DNA of 6,195 nucleotides from Chloroflexota bacterium. GTDB lineage: Bacteria; Chloroflexota; Dehalococcoidia; Lucifugimonadales; Australimonadaceae. The stretch is taken from contig JACZSI010000107.1 of assembly GCA_022574265.1 (NCBI GenBank), positions 1 to 6,195 on the forward strand, read 5' to 3'. Below are positions 5,732 through 6,195 of this stretch, in pieces (positions within the stretch are counted from its first letter, which is position 1; every line of letters begins with the position of its first letter). Below the pieces are notes generated by a model. It was not told the DNA's origin. It did no database searches and saw only the letters and a program-made list of their open reading frames with translations. Both the position numbers and the translations under genes were made by a program.

Positions 5732-5959
5732 GTGTTCGGTCTCGCCCGCCTGCTGCTGAGGTCCATCTGGCTCGCCGTCTTCGTCCTCGGCGTCCGTCGG
5801 GCGCTGGAGCTCGTCCAGCGTGGCGCCGAGGAGCTGATCGACCGCGTCGACGAGGGCGACGAAAGCGGCCTCGTGCGCACGCTCGCGCGGCTCCACGAAG
5901 CCCTGCACCGTAGCCACAGGCGCGGTGCCGATGGCACGGACGTCTTCGGCGAGATGTAG
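5732..5959 (+). CDS. Small hypothetical protein (75 aa), possibly membrane-associated, upstream of aspS
   Basis: I do not recognise this protein. The start at GTG 5732 follows a strong AAGGAGG site. An in-frame GTG at 5708 would add 8 residues but lies at the predicted transcription start. Residues 11-21 (SIWLAVFVLGV) form a short hydrophobic stretch bounded by Arg6, Arg10, Arg22 and Arg23. This could be a membrane anchor or an amphipathic surface helix, though it is short for a full span. Next comes a charged helix-like part (about 24-62, containing ELVQRGAEELIDRV and LARLHEALH) and a flexible tail. It has no Cys and no catalytic-looking motif. Its own promoter, strong ribosome site and high-GC codon use support a real gene. 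It lies 76 bp before aspS in the same direction and may share its transcript. Function is unknown. Confidence 0.65.
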   Translation: MFGLARLLLRSIWLAVFVLGVRRALELVQRGAEELIDRVDEGDESGLVRTLARLHEALHRSHRRGADGTDVFGEM

Positions 5960-5993
5960 CCGGCGCCCCGGCCCGACGTTCCCACTCCCTCAC

Positions 5994-6020
5994 GGTCCGT
6001 CCTTCTAGTCAGGGCGGACC
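5994..6020 (+). repeat. Hairpin in the aspS leader, resembling a diverged solo REP element
   Basis: Ten base pairs (one G-U) enclose a seven-base loop; the outer stem is GGTCCG/CGGACC. No T-run follows, so a terminator is unlikely. The left arm shares GGTCCGTCCTTC exactly with the rightward repeat element near the other end of the window. After one mismatch it continues AG, then a 4-nt gap, then TCAGG. The hairpin ends 6 nt before the aspS ribosome site. It may be a decayed mobile repeat now serving as leader structure. Confidence 0.4.
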
Positions 6021-6035
6021 CCCACCAGGAGCACC

Positions 6036-6195
6036 GTGCTGAAGTCCATCTCATGCGGCGACCTCCGGCCCGAGCACGACGGCCAGAGCGTCACGCTCGC
6101 GGGCTGGGTCCACCGCCGCCGCGACCACGGCGGCGTCGTCTTCATCGACCTGCGCGACCGCTCGGGGCTCGTCCAGGTCGTCTTCCACCCGGAGA
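6036..6195 (+). CDS. aspS: Aspartyl-tRNA synthetase, N-terminal part (cut by window end)
   Basis: This class II synthetase charges tRNA-Asp with aspartate in the cytoplasm. Only 53 codons are present. They encode the start of the OB-fold anticodon-binding domain, with the family sequence GWVHRRRDHGG (23-33) followed by FIDLRDRSGLVQVVF (36-50). The GTG start at 6036-6038 follows AGGAG (6027-6031), with a 4-nt gap. The Leu-Lys-Ser...CGDLR beginning fits the usual AspRS N-terminus, so no longer form is expected. His31 in RRRDHGG is the residue associated with non-discriminating AspRS, which also makes Asp-tRNA-Asn for GatCAB; enzymes specific for tRNA-Asp such as E. coli AspRS have Leu there. 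This is a prediction, because the rest of the enzyme is missing. The catalytic domain lies beyond the window. Confidence 0.93.
   Translation, partial: MLKSISCGDLRPEHDGQSVTLAGWVHRRRDHGGVVFIDLRDRSGLVQVVFHPE

Noticed and set aside
5960..6035. T-box riboswitch before aspS
   Set aside because: The leader is too short, there is no T-box consensus or specifier stem, and the hairpin has no terminator tail.

Overview
The window is high-GC bacterial chromosome with dense, mostly leftward coding. The proteins are core housekeeping types: trigger factor, ClpP, ClpX and AspRS. The trigger factor and AspRS sequences read most like Chloroflexota (possibly Dehalococcoidia-like), with high-GC Actinobacteriota as an alternative. 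This placement is inference from sequence flavour, not a computed phylogeny.

Layout, left to right. Positions 1-465 hold a non-coding tandem array of 3.3 units of 139-140 bp. Each unit carries two hairpin-forming REP-like elements in opposite orientation, so the array has the architecture of a BIME. Next, on the minus strand, is a CPA1/NhaP-type cation:proton antiporter with a C-terminal rhodanese domain (614-2068). Its reading frame is interrupted by an in-frame TGA two residues after the rhodanese active-site Cys. The same frame continues past the TGA with a well-conserved rest of the rhodanese domain to a TAG at 473-475, only 7 bp from the repeat array. This is the most interesting point in the window: a possible selenocysteine or recoding site, a recent nonsense mutation, or a sequence error.

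The minus strand then carries, in transcription order, tig (5542-4148), clpP (4130-3465) and clpX (3416-2136). They are closely spaced (17 and 48 bp gaps), start from an extended -10 promoter near 5601-5609 and end at a strong intrinsic terminator (2082-2110) just before the antiporter. Together they form a protein quality-control operon: nascent-chain folding (trigger factor), unfolding (ClpX) and proteolysis (ClpP).

From a divergent intergenic region, a plus-strand unit begins with a good sigma70-like promoter (5674-5702), a 75-residue unrecognised small protein with a hydrophobic N-terminal segment (5732-5959), and the 5' end of aspS (6036 to the window edge). The aspS leader contains a 10-bp hairpin whose left arm shares a 12-nt exact match with the repeats at the other end of the window, suggesting a diverged solo copy of the same repeat family.
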